A stretch of DNA of 64,000 nucleotides, taken from contig NZ_MJAK01000003.1 in assembly GCF_001742745.1 (NCBI RefSeq), positions 124,001 to 188,000 on the forward strand, given 5' to 3'. Below, one piece after another: positions 15,747 to 23,624 of this stretch. The position numbers and the translations under genes are program-made. The number at the start of each line of letters is the position of its first letter. Positions within the stretch are counted from its first letter, which is position 1. The notes below the pieces were generated by a model that did no database searches, was not told where the DNA came from, and worked only from the letters and a program-made list of their open reading frames with translations. This DNA is from Curtobacterium sp. ER1/6 (GTDB lineage Bacteria > Actinomycetota > Actinomycetes > Actinomycetales > Microbacteriaceae).

Positions 15747-17561
15747 TCAGGCCTCCGCCGCGACCTCCTCGATCGTGAGGGCCGCCTGGATCAGGGCGAG
15801 GTGCGACAGCCCCTGCGGCAGGTTGCCCATGAAGTCGCCGTCCTCGCTGATCATCTCGCTGAACAGGCCCACGTCGTTCGCCTGCTCGACCATGTCGTCC
15901 ATGAGCGCCCGGGCGTCGTGGACGCGGCCCGTGCAGGCCATCGCGGCCGCCAGCCAGAAGGAGCACGCGACGAAGGGCGACTCCTCGGCGTCCATGCCGG
16001 TGTAGCGGTAGACGAGCGGTCCGTGCTGCAGCTGCTCCTCGACCGCGCGGATGGTGGACGCCATGCGGGGTCCGCGGTCGAACGCCGACATCGCGTGGAT
16101 GAGGATCGAGGTGTCGAGTGCCGTCGATCCCGGGTACATCACGTAGTGGCCGAGGTCCTCGTCCCAGCCGTGCTCGCCGACCCACTGCTCGATGAGCTCG
16201 CGGTTCTCGATCCACTTCTCGCGGGGACCGTCGATCATGCCGGCGTCGTGCAGCTCCACCGCGGCGTCGAGCGCCTGCCAGCAGCCGATCTTGCTCGACG
16301 TGTAGTGCTGGGTGTCCTCGAGCTCCCACATGCCGGAGTCGGGCTCCTCCCACCGGTGGCAGGCGTCGTCGGCGAGCCGCTCGAGCACGCCGGCGGTCTG
16401 CCGGTCGAGCACGTTCCCCGCCTTCACGTACTGCCGGAGGATCTCGAAGACGTCCCCCCACACCCCCAGCTGCAGCTGGTTGCCGGCACGGTTGCCGATC
16501 GTGACCGGTCCGATGCCGTTCCACCCGGGTACGTCGCGTTCCTCGACCCCGTCGGTCTTCTTGCCGTCGAGCTCGTAGAAGATCGGCATGGTCTCGTCGT
16601 GCTCGGCGATGGTGCGCATCACCCACGAGACCGCCGCGTGCGTCTCCTCGCGCAGGCCGAAGCGGGTCAGCGCGTGCACCGTGTACGACAGGTCGCGGAC
16701 CCAGGCGAACCGGTAGTCCCAGTTCTTGCCGCCCGTGCGGTCCTCGGGCAGGCTCGTGGTCGGCGCGGCCGCGATCGCCCCGGTGGGCGAGTAGATGAGC
16801 AGCTTCAGGGCCAGGGCACTGCGCTGCACGGCGTCCGACCAGGGGCCGTCGTAGGAGAACTCCTCGGACCACGTCGACCAGTTCGCGATCGTGCGGTCCA
16901 CGGCGTCGAGGGTGCGCTCGGGCTCGGGCAGGAAGATCGGTTCGTCGTGCGTGCCGACGATGGTGAGGATCGACTTCGACCCCTCGGTGGCGGTGAAGCG
17001 CCCGGAGAACCGGGGCCCGTCGTCGTGCACCGGGTCGAACCCGTGCTCGACGATGGCGATCGTGACGCCGTCGATGCCGATCACGGTGCCGTTCGCCGTG
17101 TCGAGGCGCTTCGGCTCGGCCGTGTTCAGCAGGGTCCCGGGGACGACCGCCCACTCCATCTCGACCGAGCCGCTGACGCCCTGCACGCAGCGGGCGACCT
17201 CGGCCCACGGCAGCCGACCGGCGACGCCCGTCACCATGGCGTCGGTGACGGTGCAGGACCCGGACCCGGTGGTCCAGGTCGAGACGAGGACGTTCGTACC
17301 GGGCAGGTACTCGCGCTCGACCGTGGCGTCGCCCGTCGGCCGGAGCGCGATGTGACCGCCGTGCTCCGGGTCGAGGATGCTGGCGAACACCGGCGGCGAG
17401 TCCATCGACGGGATCGGCAGCCAGTCGATCCGTCCGTCCTTCGCCACGAGCGCCACGGTGCGACCGTCGCCGATCGCGCCGTAGGAGCGCAGGGGCACGT
17501 AGCCGTCGGTGCGTTCCTCGTTGTCGTTCGCGTCGGGGGTGTCGCGTGTCCGCTCGGTCAT
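15747..17561 (-). CDS. glycoside hydrolase family 15 protein (glucoamylase/trehalase-type)
   Basis: A 604-residue cytosolic protein. The N-terminal beta-sandwich begins GYVPLRSYGAIGDGRTVALV, with DGRIDWLPIP. The catalytic (alpha/alpha)6 barrel contains TGGKNWDYRFAWVRDLSYTV and DSGMWELEDTQHYTSSKIGC, the latter with a general-acid glutamate position. The C-terminal GNLPQGLSHLALI includes the second catalytic glutamate region in relatives, here with Gln-Gly-Leu. This intracellular GH15 type acts on trehalose or alpha-glucans in related actinobacteria; the substrate is not resolved. Confidence 0.85.
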   Translation of the reverse strand: MTERTRDTPDANDNEERTDGYVPLRSYGAIGDGRTVALVAKDGRIDWLPIPSMDSPPVFASILDPEHGGHIALRPTGDATVEREYLPGTNVLVSTWTTGSGSCTVTDAMVTGVAGRLPWAEVARCVQGVSGSVEMEWAVVPGTLLNTAEPKRLDTANGTVIGIDGVTIAIVEHGFDPVHDDGPRFSGRFTATEGSKSILTIVGTHDEPIFLPEPERTLDAVDRTIANWSTWSEEFSYDGPWSDAVQRSALALKLLIYSPTGAIAAAPTTSLPEDRTGGKNWDYRFAWVRDLSYTVHALTRFGLREETHAAVSWVMRTIAEHDETMPIFYELDGKKTDGVEERDVPGWNGIGPVTIGNRAGNQLQLGVWGDVFEILRQYVKAGNVLDRQTAGVLERLADDACHRWEEPDSGMWELEDTQHYTSSKIGCWQALDAAVELHDAGMIDGPREKWIENRELIEQWVGEHGWDEDLGHYVMYPGSTALDTSILIHAMSAFDRGPRMASTIRAVEEQLQHGPLVYRYTGMDAEESPFVACSFWLAAAMACTGRVHDARALMDDMVEQANDVGLFSEMISEDGDFMGNLPQGLSHLALIQAALTIEEVAAEA

Positions 17562-17665
17562 GGTGCCAGCCTGCCTGGTGGACGGGCCCGGCCATCAGCC
17601 GGACGTACCCCGCTGTGGACGGTCGAGGTGCGCCTCCCGGCTGTGCAGGAACGCTCCGCCGGACC

Positions 17666-17705
17666 GCGACACGCCCGGCCGACTTGTGCAGCCCGGGCGT
17701 GTCGC
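17666..17705. promoter_or_regulatory. 13-bp inverted repeat flanking a -35 element
   Basis: GCGACACGCCCGG (17666-17678) is repeated in inverse as CCGGGCGTGTCGC (17693-17705), with 14 bases between containing TTGTGC. A dimeric regulator bound here would cover the -35 and spacer. The 11-mer GACACGCCCGG also occurs in the rpmB promoter (61072-61082) and before the ECF sigma gene (31287-31297). Confidence 0.6.
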
Positions 17706-17713
17706 ACTACTGT
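17684..17713 (+). promoter_or_regulatory. probable promoter of the uORF-rtcB transcript
   Basis: TTGTGC (17684-17689) and TACTGT (17708-17713) are separated by 18 bases. The 30-bp block closely resembles the rpmB promoter at 61067-61095. A start near 17720 would give a long leader. Confidence 0.55.
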
Positions 17714-17771
17714 CGGTCCTCCTGCCCGACGGGCGGGACCGCCCGCCCCGGGCACCCGTGGAAGGACCGCG

Positions 17772-17876
17772 ATGCACGCCGCACAGCACAGCAGCCGCAC
17801 CGAGCGACAGCTCGGTGCGCTCGTCGTGTTGTCCGCAGTGCAGTACGCGAACCAGTCTCTCCGCGAACCCGCGTAG
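17772..17876 (+). CDS. 34-residue upstream ORF in the rtcB leader
   Basis: MHAAQHSSRTERQLGALVVL continues to SLREPA and a TAG at 17874-17876. It has a well-spaced GGAAGGA ribosome binding site (17759-17766). Its position between the promoter and the RtcB gene suggests a leader peptide or a small independent protein; no family is recognised. The codon choice is ordinary for the genome. It could be a chance ORF, but the ribosome binding site is better than that of the downstream GTG gene. Confidence 0.4.
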   Translation: MHAAQHSSRTERQLGALVVLSAVQYANQSLREPA

Positions 17877-17998
17877 GCACGCGCCGTCCCCGACGTCCCG
17901 TGCCCACCCGGCCCGGGGCGTCCCTCCCGTCGTTCCCCTCGTGTCCGTGCAGCCGCACCGACCGGAGGACACGGGTCCCGTCCGCCCCGGACCGTCAC

Positions 17999-18108
17999 CG
18001 ACGACCACCGGTCGTCACCACGACGACCACCGGTCGTCACCACGACGACCACCGGTCGTCACCACGACGACCACCGGTCGTCACCACGACGGCCGACCGG
18101 CCGTCGTG
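17999..18108 (+). repeat. four perfect 22-bp tandem repeats plus a degenerate fifth dyad
   Basis: The unit CGACGACCACCGGTCGTCAC+CA is present without a change at 17999-18020, 18021-18042, 18043-18064 and 18065-18086. Each unit contains GACGACC-ACC-GGTCGTC, a 7-bp inverted repeat, so RNA would form four small identical hairpins. A fifth element, CACGACGGCCG-AC-CGGCCGTCGTG (18085-18108), has an altered sequence but is again palindromic. The array ends 26 bases before the rtcB-like start. Confidence 0.85.
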
Positions 18109-18134
18109 AGACCGTCACGACGAAGGACGAGACC

Positions 18135-19301
18135 GTGAAGAAGATCAACGACAAGCTCCTGAGCTGGGCATCCCTGCTCGAGGAGAACACCGAGCAGCAG
18201 GCGCGGACGACGGCACGGATGCCGTTCGTGTTCCCGCACCTCGCGCTCATGCCCGACGCCCACCTCGGGCTCGGTGCGACCGTGGGGTCGGTCATCCCGA
18301 CCCTCGGCGCGGTCATGCCGGCGGCCGTCGGCGTGGACATCGGCTGCGGCATGATCGCGGTGCGGACGCAGTTCTCGGCCGCCGACCTGCCGACGGACCT
18401 GCAGCCCCTGCGCGAGCAGATCGAGCGGGCGGTCCCGCTGTCCGCCGGCGCGTCGAACCGGAAGGTCGTCGCGACGGCGGCGCCGCGGATCGCGGAGCTC
18501 GAGACGATGGCCGAGGCGGCCGGGTTCGACCCCGCCGGCGCCCACGGCGGCTGGCGGGGCCAGCTCGGCACGCTCGGGTCCGGCAACCACTTCATCGAGG
18601 TCTCCCTCGACGAGGAGGACCGGGTCTGGCTGTTCCTGCACTCCGGGTCGCGGGGCGTCGGCAACAAGATCGCGCAGCGGCACATCGCGGTCGCGAAGCG
18701 GCTGATGCAGCGCTGGTGGATCGAGCTCGCCGACCCCGACCTGGCCTACCTCGTCGAGGGCACGCCCGAGTTCGAGCGGTACATCGCCGAGCTCCGGTGG
18801 GCGCAGCACTTCGCCCTGCTCAACCGGGAGGAGATGATGGACCGCGTCGTCCGGCAGCTGTCCGAGGTGCTCGGGACCGCGGTCGACGAGCAGGAGCGGA
18901 TCAACTGCCACCACAACTTCACCCAGCGCGAGACGCACTGGGGGAAGAGCGTCTGGGTGTCCCGGAAGGGTGCCATCCAGGCCGCCGCCGGGCAGCCGGG
19001 GCTCATCCCGGGTTCGATGGGCACGGCGTCGTACGTCGTCGAGGGCCTCGGGAACAAGCCGTCGCTCGAGTCGTCGCCGCACGGCGCCGGTCGGCTCTAC
19101 TCGCGGTCGGCGGCGCGGCGGACCTTCACGCACGACGAGCTCCGCGCGGCGATGGTCGGCATCGAGTACCGGGACACCGACGCGTTCCTCGACGAGATCC
19201 CGGCGGCGTACAAGCCGATCGACCAGGTGATGGCCGACGCGACGGACCTGGTGCGGGTCCGGCACACGCTGCGGCAGGTCGTCAACGTCAAGGGCGACTG
19301 A
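18135..19301 (+). CDS. rtcB: RtcB-family RNA-splicing ligase
   Basis: A 388-residue protein. RtcB joins RNA 2',3'-cyclic or 3'-phosphate ends to 5'-OH ends through a guanylated histidine, using Mn2+ and GTP. The key residues are visible: GVDIGCGM with metal-binding Asp68 and Cys71, GSGNHFIE (149-155), FLHSGSRGVG, NCHHNF (257-262), the nucleotide site GSMGTASY, and SPHGAGR with the likely guanylated His316. The length matches the short bacterial form. No archease or RtcR gene is nearby. The GTG start has GAAGGAC upstream. Regulation probably runs through the unusual leader. Confidence 0.9.
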   Translation: MKKINDKLLSWASLLEENTEQQARTTARMPFVFPHLALMPDAHLGLGATVGSVIPTLGAVMPAAVGVDIGCGMIAVRTQFSAADLPTDLQPLREQIERAVPLSAGASNRKVVATAAPRIAELETMAEAAGFDPAGAHGGWRGQLGTLGSGNHFIEVSLDEEDRVWLFLHSGSRGVGNKIAQRHIAVAKRLMQRWWIELADPDLAYLVEGTPEFERYIAELRWAQHFALLNREEMMDRVVRQLSEVLGTAVDEQERINCHHNFTQRETHWGKSVWVSRKGAIQAAAGQPGLIPGSMGTASYVVEGLGNKPSLESSPHGAGRLYSRSAARRTFTHDELRAAMVGIEYRDTDAFLDEIPAAYKPIDQVMADATDLVRVRHTLRQVVNVKGD

Positions 19302-19305
19302 CAGC

Positions 19306-19349
19306 CGGACGGGAGGCGCGGTGCGGGCCCGCACCGCGCCTCCCGTCCG
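19306..19349 (+). terminator. palindrome family copy 2 after rtcB
   Basis: A perfect 44-base palindrome: the left arm begins CGGACGGGAGGCGCGGTGCG at 19306 and the right arm ends with its complement at 19349, starting 5 bases after the rtcB stop. It shares its outer arms with the hairpins at 9152 and 56923. Confidence 0.8.
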
Positions 19350-19412
19350 CCGTACGGCACGCCGGGGCGCGACGCTGCGGACACCGCCCCACGCGTCGGG
19401 CACGCTCGAAGG

Positions 19413-20246
19413 GTGAGCGACCAGGCGGAACGAGCAGCACGCGAGACCGGACGACAGGCGAGGCGCGTCGCCGACAGCAGGTGGTTCGAGGCGACGGCCC
19501 GCGCCGGGTACGTCGGCAGCGGCATCGTCCACCTGCTCATCGGCTACCTCGTCGTGCTGCTCGGCCTCGGCGACGCGTCGTCCGGCAGCGAGACCGACCA
19601 GTCGGGTGCGCTCCAGCAGCTCGCCGCGGTGCCCGGGGGCATCGTCCTGCTCTGGGTGGTCGCCGTGGGCACCGCGGCGTTGACCCTGCGGCTCCTGCTC
19701 GAGGCGGTCGTCGGCGGCCGGTCGGACAGCGCTCGCGGGTGGGCCGCCCGGGGCAAGGACGTCGGCAAGGCCGTCGCCTACGGCGCGGTGTCGTACTCGG
19801 CGGCGTCCTTCGCGCTCGGCGCCGGTCGGAGTTCCAGCGGGTCGAGCCGCAGCGCCGCGGCGCAGGCCCTCGCCACGCCGGGCGGGGTGTTCCTGCTGCT
19901 CGCCGTCGCCGCCGTGGCGATCGGGATCGGTGTCGGGCTCGTCGTGATCGGCTGCCGCCGTTCCTTCCGGAAGCACATCGTGCGGCCACCGCACCACCTC
20001 GACCGACCGGTGACGGTGCTCGCGGTGGTCGGCTACGTCGGCAAGGGCTTCGCGGTGGCCGTCGTCGGCGTGCTCGTCGCCGTCGCCGCGCTCCGCAACG
20101 ACCCGGAGCAGGCCACCGGGCTGGACGCCGCGTTCGACGCGGTCCACCGGCTGCCGGGCGGGACGGTGCTGCTCGTGGCGATGGGGGTCGGGTTCCTGGC
20201 CTACGGGGTGTGGAGCTTCTTCCGGGCGCGGTTCGCCCGCCTCTGA
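19413..20246 (+). CDS. DUF1206 family membrane protein
   Basis: A 277-residue integral membrane protein with about six helices in three related pairs, each pair introduced by a GY(V)G(S/K)G segment (ARAGYVGSGIVHLLIGYLVV; KAVAYGAVSYSAASFAL; AVVGYVGKGFAVAVVGVLV). That threefold pattern is the DUF1206 hallmark. The function is unknown. The start is GTG at 19413. A basic soluble N-terminus (QAERAARETGRQARRVADSR) precedes the first helix. Confidence 0.85.
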   Translation: MSDQAERAARETGRQARRVADSRWFEATARAGYVGSGIVHLLIGYLVVLLGLGDASSGSETDQSGALQQLAAVPGGIVLLWVVAVGTAALTLRLLLEAVVGGRSDSARGWAARGKDVGKAVAYGAVSYSAASFALGAGRSSSGSSRSAAAQALATPGGVFLLLAVAAVAIGIGVGLVVIGCRRSFRKHIVRPPHHLDRPVTVLAVVGYVGKGFAVAVVGVLVAVAALRNDPEQATGLDAAFDAVHRLPGGTVLLVAMGVGFLAYGVWSFFRARFARL

Positions 20247-20282
20247 GCGTCCGTGCACGTGGCGGCCGGTAGACGGGGGGGC

Positions 20283-21158
20283 ATGCACACCGACGCCGTG
20301 ACCGGCCCCGTGACCGTCTTCTGCGACGAGCAGGCGGTGCTCGCGGAGAGCATCGTCTGGGACCCGTCCGCCGAGCGGCTCCGGTGGACGGACATCACGC
20401 TCGGTCTGCTGACGACCGCCCGCGTCGACGGCACCGTCGAGTCGAGCGTCGCCCTGCCGCCGCCCCTCGCCAGCTTCCAGCCGCGTGCCCAGGGCGGCTT
20501 CGTCGCGGCTCTCGGCGACCGGGTCGTCCTCACCGACGAGCGCGGTGTCGTCGAGCGCGAGCTCGTCCGCGTCCACCACGCGACCGACGCGATGCGGTTC
20601 AACGAGGGCAAGTGCGACCCGTTTGGCCGCTTCCTCGTCGGCAGCATGGACCTCTCCGACCAGGACCCGGCCGGGGCGCTCCACTCCGTCGAGCCGGACG
20701 GCACCACCCGCGTGCTCCGTGGCGGCTTCGGGGTCACGAACGGCATCGAGTGGTCGGCCGACGGCAGCGTGATGTACGTCACCGACACGAGCACGTCGAC
20801 GATCTACCGCGGCTCCTACGGACCGGACGGCGAGCTCGGCGAGCTGGAGCCCTTCGTCAGCGGCGCCGCCCACGACGGGCTCGTGCGCGACGACGAGGGC
20901 TGCTTCTGGACCGCGGTGTACGGGTCCGGACGGGTCGAGCGGTGGGACGCGGACGGTGCGCACCTCGAGACGGTCGAGGTGCCGGCCCCGAACGTCACCT
21001 CGGTGGCGTTCGGCGGACCGGACATGTCGACGCTCTTCATCGCGTCCGCCCGCGAGAACAGCACCGAGGAACAGCTCGAGCAGTACCCGCACTCCGGGGC
21101 CGTCTTCGCTGTGCAGACCCGCGTGCACGGCAGCCCCGCTTCCGCGTTCGGCGGTTGA
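20283..21158 (+). CDS. SMP-30/gluconolactonase/LRE family protein
   Basis: A 291-residue six-bladed beta-propeller. Motifs include LAESIVWDPSAERLRWTDI with the metal-binding glutamate, DAMRFNEGKCDPFGRFLVGS, GFGVTNGIEWSADGSVMYVTDT with the calcium ligands Asn and Asp, and AHDGLVRDDEGCFW. These enzymes open sugar lactones. It starts at the ATG 20283, preceded by GGGGGG; an upstream in-frame GTG at 20253 is less likely. The downstream hydrolase begins 43 bases after its stop and may have its own promoter. Confidence 0.85.
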   Translation: MHTDAVTGPVTVFCDEQAVLAESIVWDPSAERLRWTDITLGLLTTARVDGTVESSVALPPPLASFQPRAQGGFVAALGDRVVLTDERGVVERELVRVHHATDAMRFNEGKCDPFGRFLVGSMDLSDQDPAGALHSVEPDGTTRVLRGGFGVTNGIEWSADGSVMYVTDTSTSTIYRGSYGPDGELGELEPFVSGAAHDGLVRDDEGCFWTAVYGSGRVERWDADGAHLETVEVPAPNVTSVAFGGPDMSTLFIASARENSTEEQLEQYPHSGAVFAVQTRVHGSPASAFGG

Positions 21159-21201
21159 ACGACGGGTATCGTGGGCGGTCGCCGAGATCCTGGAGGCCGA
21201 C

Positions 21202-22290
21202 GTGCACGATGCCGACGACAGCTCACCCGAGCCCGCGCCCGATCCCGCCGGCGAGCTCTCCCGGTCGGAGGACGCCGACGTCACGGTGCGGGTGGACCGG
21301 ATCGCGGTCGACGGCACGTACGTCCGGGTGAGCTCCATCGGTCAGCCCGGTGACCGCGCCTTCGTGCTCGTCGCGGGGCTCGGGATCGCGGCGACGTACT
21401 ACGAGCGCCTCGCGCCGCACCTCAACGAGAACGGTCCGGTGCACGCCCTCGACCTGCCGGGCTTCGCCGGGGTGCCGAAGTTCGGGGGAGCGGTGTCGAT
21501 CGAGCGCTACGCCGACGCGGTCGAGCACGTCCTCCGGGAGCTCCGGCTCGCCGACCCCGTGCTGATCGGCCACTCGATGGGCACCCAGGTGGTGACCGAG
21601 GTCGCTGCGCGCAACCCGCACATCCGCGACCTCGTGCTCATCAGCCCGGTCACCGACGACCGCGCGCGCACGATCCCGAAGGCGGCGTTCCGCTTCCTCC
21701 GCTCGGCCCTGCACGAGCCCGCCGCCGTCCGCTGGCACGCCGTGACGGCCTACGCACTGTGCGGCTGGCACTGGTTCCGCCGGGTGCTGCCGCAGATGAT
21801 CGCGTTCCCGATCGAGGACCGCGCACCGCACGTCCGTGCCCGGACGCTGATCGTCCGCGGCGAGCACGACGCGCTCGTGCCCCGCGACTGGATCCGGTCG
21901 CTCGCGCGGGTGTTCCCGCACGCGGTGCTCCGCGAGGTCGTCGACGGAGCGCACTCGGTCATGCACGCGCAGGCGGACGCGGTCGCCCGGCTCGCAGTGG
22001 CGCACGTCGAGGGTCGCATCACGGACCGCGGGGTCGGGTCGCTCCGGCGCGTCCGTGACGACACGACGTCGTCGGACCTGGCACGCCTCGGGCCGAAGGA
22101 CGCCTGGTTGGTCGTGAAGTCCCGCTTCACGGAGCTCTTCGGCATGGCGGAGGGCGACGACGAGCAGCTCGAGCGCGCGAAGTCCGCGCACGCCGTGGCG
22201 ATGGCGGACGGCGACGGCATCCCGGTCGACCCGGACGACCGCCGGGCGGTCGTCGACGAGGTCGCGCCGGAGGTTCGGAAGCACGACTGA
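21202..22290 (+). CDS. alpha/beta hydrolase
   Basis: A 362-residue protein. After ~25 disordered acidic residues comes an alpha/beta hydrolase fold with oxyanion region VLVAGLGIAATYYERL, nucleophile elbow GHSMGT, acid in GEHDALVPRDW and catalytic histidine in DGAHSVMHAQ. The C-terminal ~90 residues (from about LRRVRDDTTSSDL) are an unusual charged extension. The GTG start at 21202 has GGAGG 6 bases upstream. A TATCGT hexamer near 21168 may be its -10 element. The substrate is unknown. Confidence 0.8.
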   Translation: MHDADDSSPEPAPDPAGELSRSEDADVTVRVDRIAVDGTYVRVSSIGQPGDRAFVLVAGLGIAATYYERLAPHLNENGPVHALDLPGFAGVPKFGGAVSIERYADAVEHVLRELRLADPVLIGHSMGTQVVTEVAARNPHIRDLVLISPVTDDRARTIPKAAFRFLRSALHEPAAVRWHAVTAYALCGWHWFRRVLPQMIAFPIEDRAPHVRARTLIVRGEHDALVPRDWIRSLARVFPHAVLREVVDGAHSVMHAQADAVARLAVAHVEGRITDRGVGSLRRVRDDTTSSDLARLGPKDAWLVVKSRFTELFGMAEGDDEQLERAKSAHAVAMADGDGIPVDPDDRRAVVDEVAPEVRKHD

Positions 22291-22312
22291 GCGGCGCGTC
22301 CCGCGCCCGACG

Positions 22313-22370
22313 CGACGGCCTGGAGACGCGACCCGCCTCCGCAGGCCGGCCCCGCGCCTCCAGGCCGTCG
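22313..22370. terminator. palindrome family copy 3, between convergent genes
   Basis: CGACGGCCTGGAGACGCG (22313-22330) pairs with CGCGCCTCCAGGCCGTCG (22353-22370) with one mismatch and a 22-base loop. It lies between two convergent genes, so it could serve both directions. This copy belongs to the CTGGAGGCGCG subtype. Confidence 0.75.
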
Positions 22371-22423
22371 CCGTCCCCGCCGGGTGGTCCCGAAGGCCGG
22401 AGCTCCAGCCGCAGCCGCGGCGG

Positions 22424-23617
22424 CTACGCCGCGATGCGCCCGGGCAGCATGTCCCGCGTCAGCGCGTTCGCCTCGGCGAGGACCGCGCGCGCCTCGTCGG
22501 TCTTGTCGGACACGTTCCAGAGGAGCACCCCGCGCACGGTGTCGTCGTCGTCCAGGTAGTAGACGACGCCCGTGGTGAGCGGCTCCTGCCAGTCCTCGAC
22601 GGTGTGCAGCTCGGTCGAGACCTGCCCGACCGCCTCGTACCCGGCGTCGAAGACGTTGCTGTAGAACATCGGCGTGTGGTCGTACGTCTCGTCGGCGTCG
22701 GCCAGGTTCCGGCCGGCCTGCCGACCCTGCTCCTTCGCGTTGTCCACGTGCTCGACCCGACGGGTGCCGAGGATCCGGTCCGGGTACTCGGCGACGTCGC
22801 CGGCCGCGAGGACCGCGTCGTCGTCGGTGAGCAGCGTGGACGAGACCACGATGCCGTCCCGGACGGTCAGTCCCGCGTCGGCGGCCAGGTGCGTCTGCGG
22901 CTCGATGCCGAGGCCCGCCACGACCGCGTCGGCCTCGAGGACCGAGCCGTCGTCGAGGGTCAGCGAGACGCCGTCGCCCGACTCCGTACCGGACTCGACG
23001 CGACGACCGGTCCGCAGCTCGACCCCGTGGTCGGTGAAGCGCTGCTGGAACGCCTCGGCGAGGTCCTGCGGGAACATGTGGCCGCCGAGCACCTCGTCCG
23101 GGGTCACGAGCGTCACGCGGGCACCGTTCTGCACGATGCCGGCCGCGATCTCGGTGCCGATGTAGCTGCCACCGACGACCGCGACGTGTGCCCCGGCGTC
23201 GGCGAGCTCGCGGAGTCGGCGGTAGTCGTCGGCGCTGCGGAAGTCGAGCACGCGCGGTGACGGCGACAGGCCCGGCAGGCTGCGCGGCTTCCCGCCGGTG
23301 GCGATCAGCAGCCGCTCGTACCCGTGGGTGTCGCCGTCGCTCGTCGTGACGGTCTTCGCGGCACGGTCGATCGCCGTCACCACGGTCCCGAGCACGAACG
23401 TCGCCCCGGTCTCCTCGGTGTGCAGGTCGACCTTCTCGTCCCAGCTGAACTCCGGGTCGGTCCAGAGCTTCTTGGACAGGGCCGGACGCGCGTACGGCCG
23501 GTCGTGCTCCTCGCTGACGATCCCGATCGAGCCGTCGGCGTCGATCTCGCGGATGCCGCGGGCGGCCGCGTCGGCGACCATCCCGCCCCCGACGATGAGG
23601 TAGCGGAAGTCGGTCAT
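22424..23617 (-). CDS. NAD(P)/FAD-dependent oxidoreductase (ferredoxin reductase/AIF-like)
   Basis: A 397-residue flavoprotein beginning MTDFRYLIVGGGMVADAAAR. The first nucleotide fold binds FAD, RPYARPALSKKLW is the characteristic ferredoxin-reductase motif, VAVVGGSYIGTEIA binds NAD(P), and AVLAAGDVAEYPD is the second FAD motif. The C-terminal domain resembles plant monodehydroascorbate reductase and AIF relatives. The ribosome binding site AGGAG lies just before the ATG. It is third in an operon after dps-like and SDR genes (gaps of 10 and 7 bases), which suggests a redox-stress role. Confidence 0.85.
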   Translation of the reverse strand: MTDFRYLIVGGGMVADAAARGIREIDADGSIGIVSEEHDRPYARPALSKKLWTDPEFSWDEKVDLHTEETGATFVLGTVVTAIDRAAKTVTTSDGDTHGYERLLIATGGKPRSLPGLSPSPRVLDFRSADDYRRLRELADAGAHVAVVGGSYIGTEIAAGIVQNGARVTLVTPDEVLGGHMFPQDLAEAFQQRFTDHGVELRTGRRVESGTESGDGVSLTLDDGSVLEADAVVAGLGIEPQTHLAADAGLTVRDGIVVSSTLLTDDDAVLAAGDVAEYPDRILGTRRVEHVDNAKEQGRQAGRNLADADETYDHTPMFYSNVFDAGYEAVGQVSTELHTVEDWQEPLTTGVVYYLDDDDTVRGVLLWNVSDKTDEARAVLAEANALTRDMLPGRIAA

Positions 23618-23624
23618 GGGTCTC

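Larger units (their letters stand above)
17562..18134 (+). other. 573-base leader region of the rtcB-like gene
   Basis: No conventional large gene lies here. In order it holds a 13-bp inverted repeat (17666-17705) enclosing a probable promoter (17684-17713), a 34-codon ORF with a strong ribosome binding site (17772-17876), a short 7-bp stem (17940-17946 with 17967-17973), and four perfect 22-bp repeats followed by a degenerate fifth dyad (17999-18108). The untranslated leader from the promoter to the ligase start would be about 415 bases. Confidence 0.6.

Noticed and set aside
17999..18086. Possible CRISPR array
   Set aside because: The 22-bp units are directly adjacent with no spacers, and no cas genes exist in the window.
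17941..18138. A GTG-started open frame through the 22-bp repeats on the plus strand
   Set aside because: The product is a repetitive Thr/Arg/His/Pro string generated by the repeats, has no ribosome binding site and runs into the rtcB start.
18081..21338. A 1,085-codon minus-strand open frame opposite rtcB, DUF1206 and SMP-30 genes
   Set aside because: All three plus-strand genes carry clear motifs; the minus frame is a GC-bias artefact.
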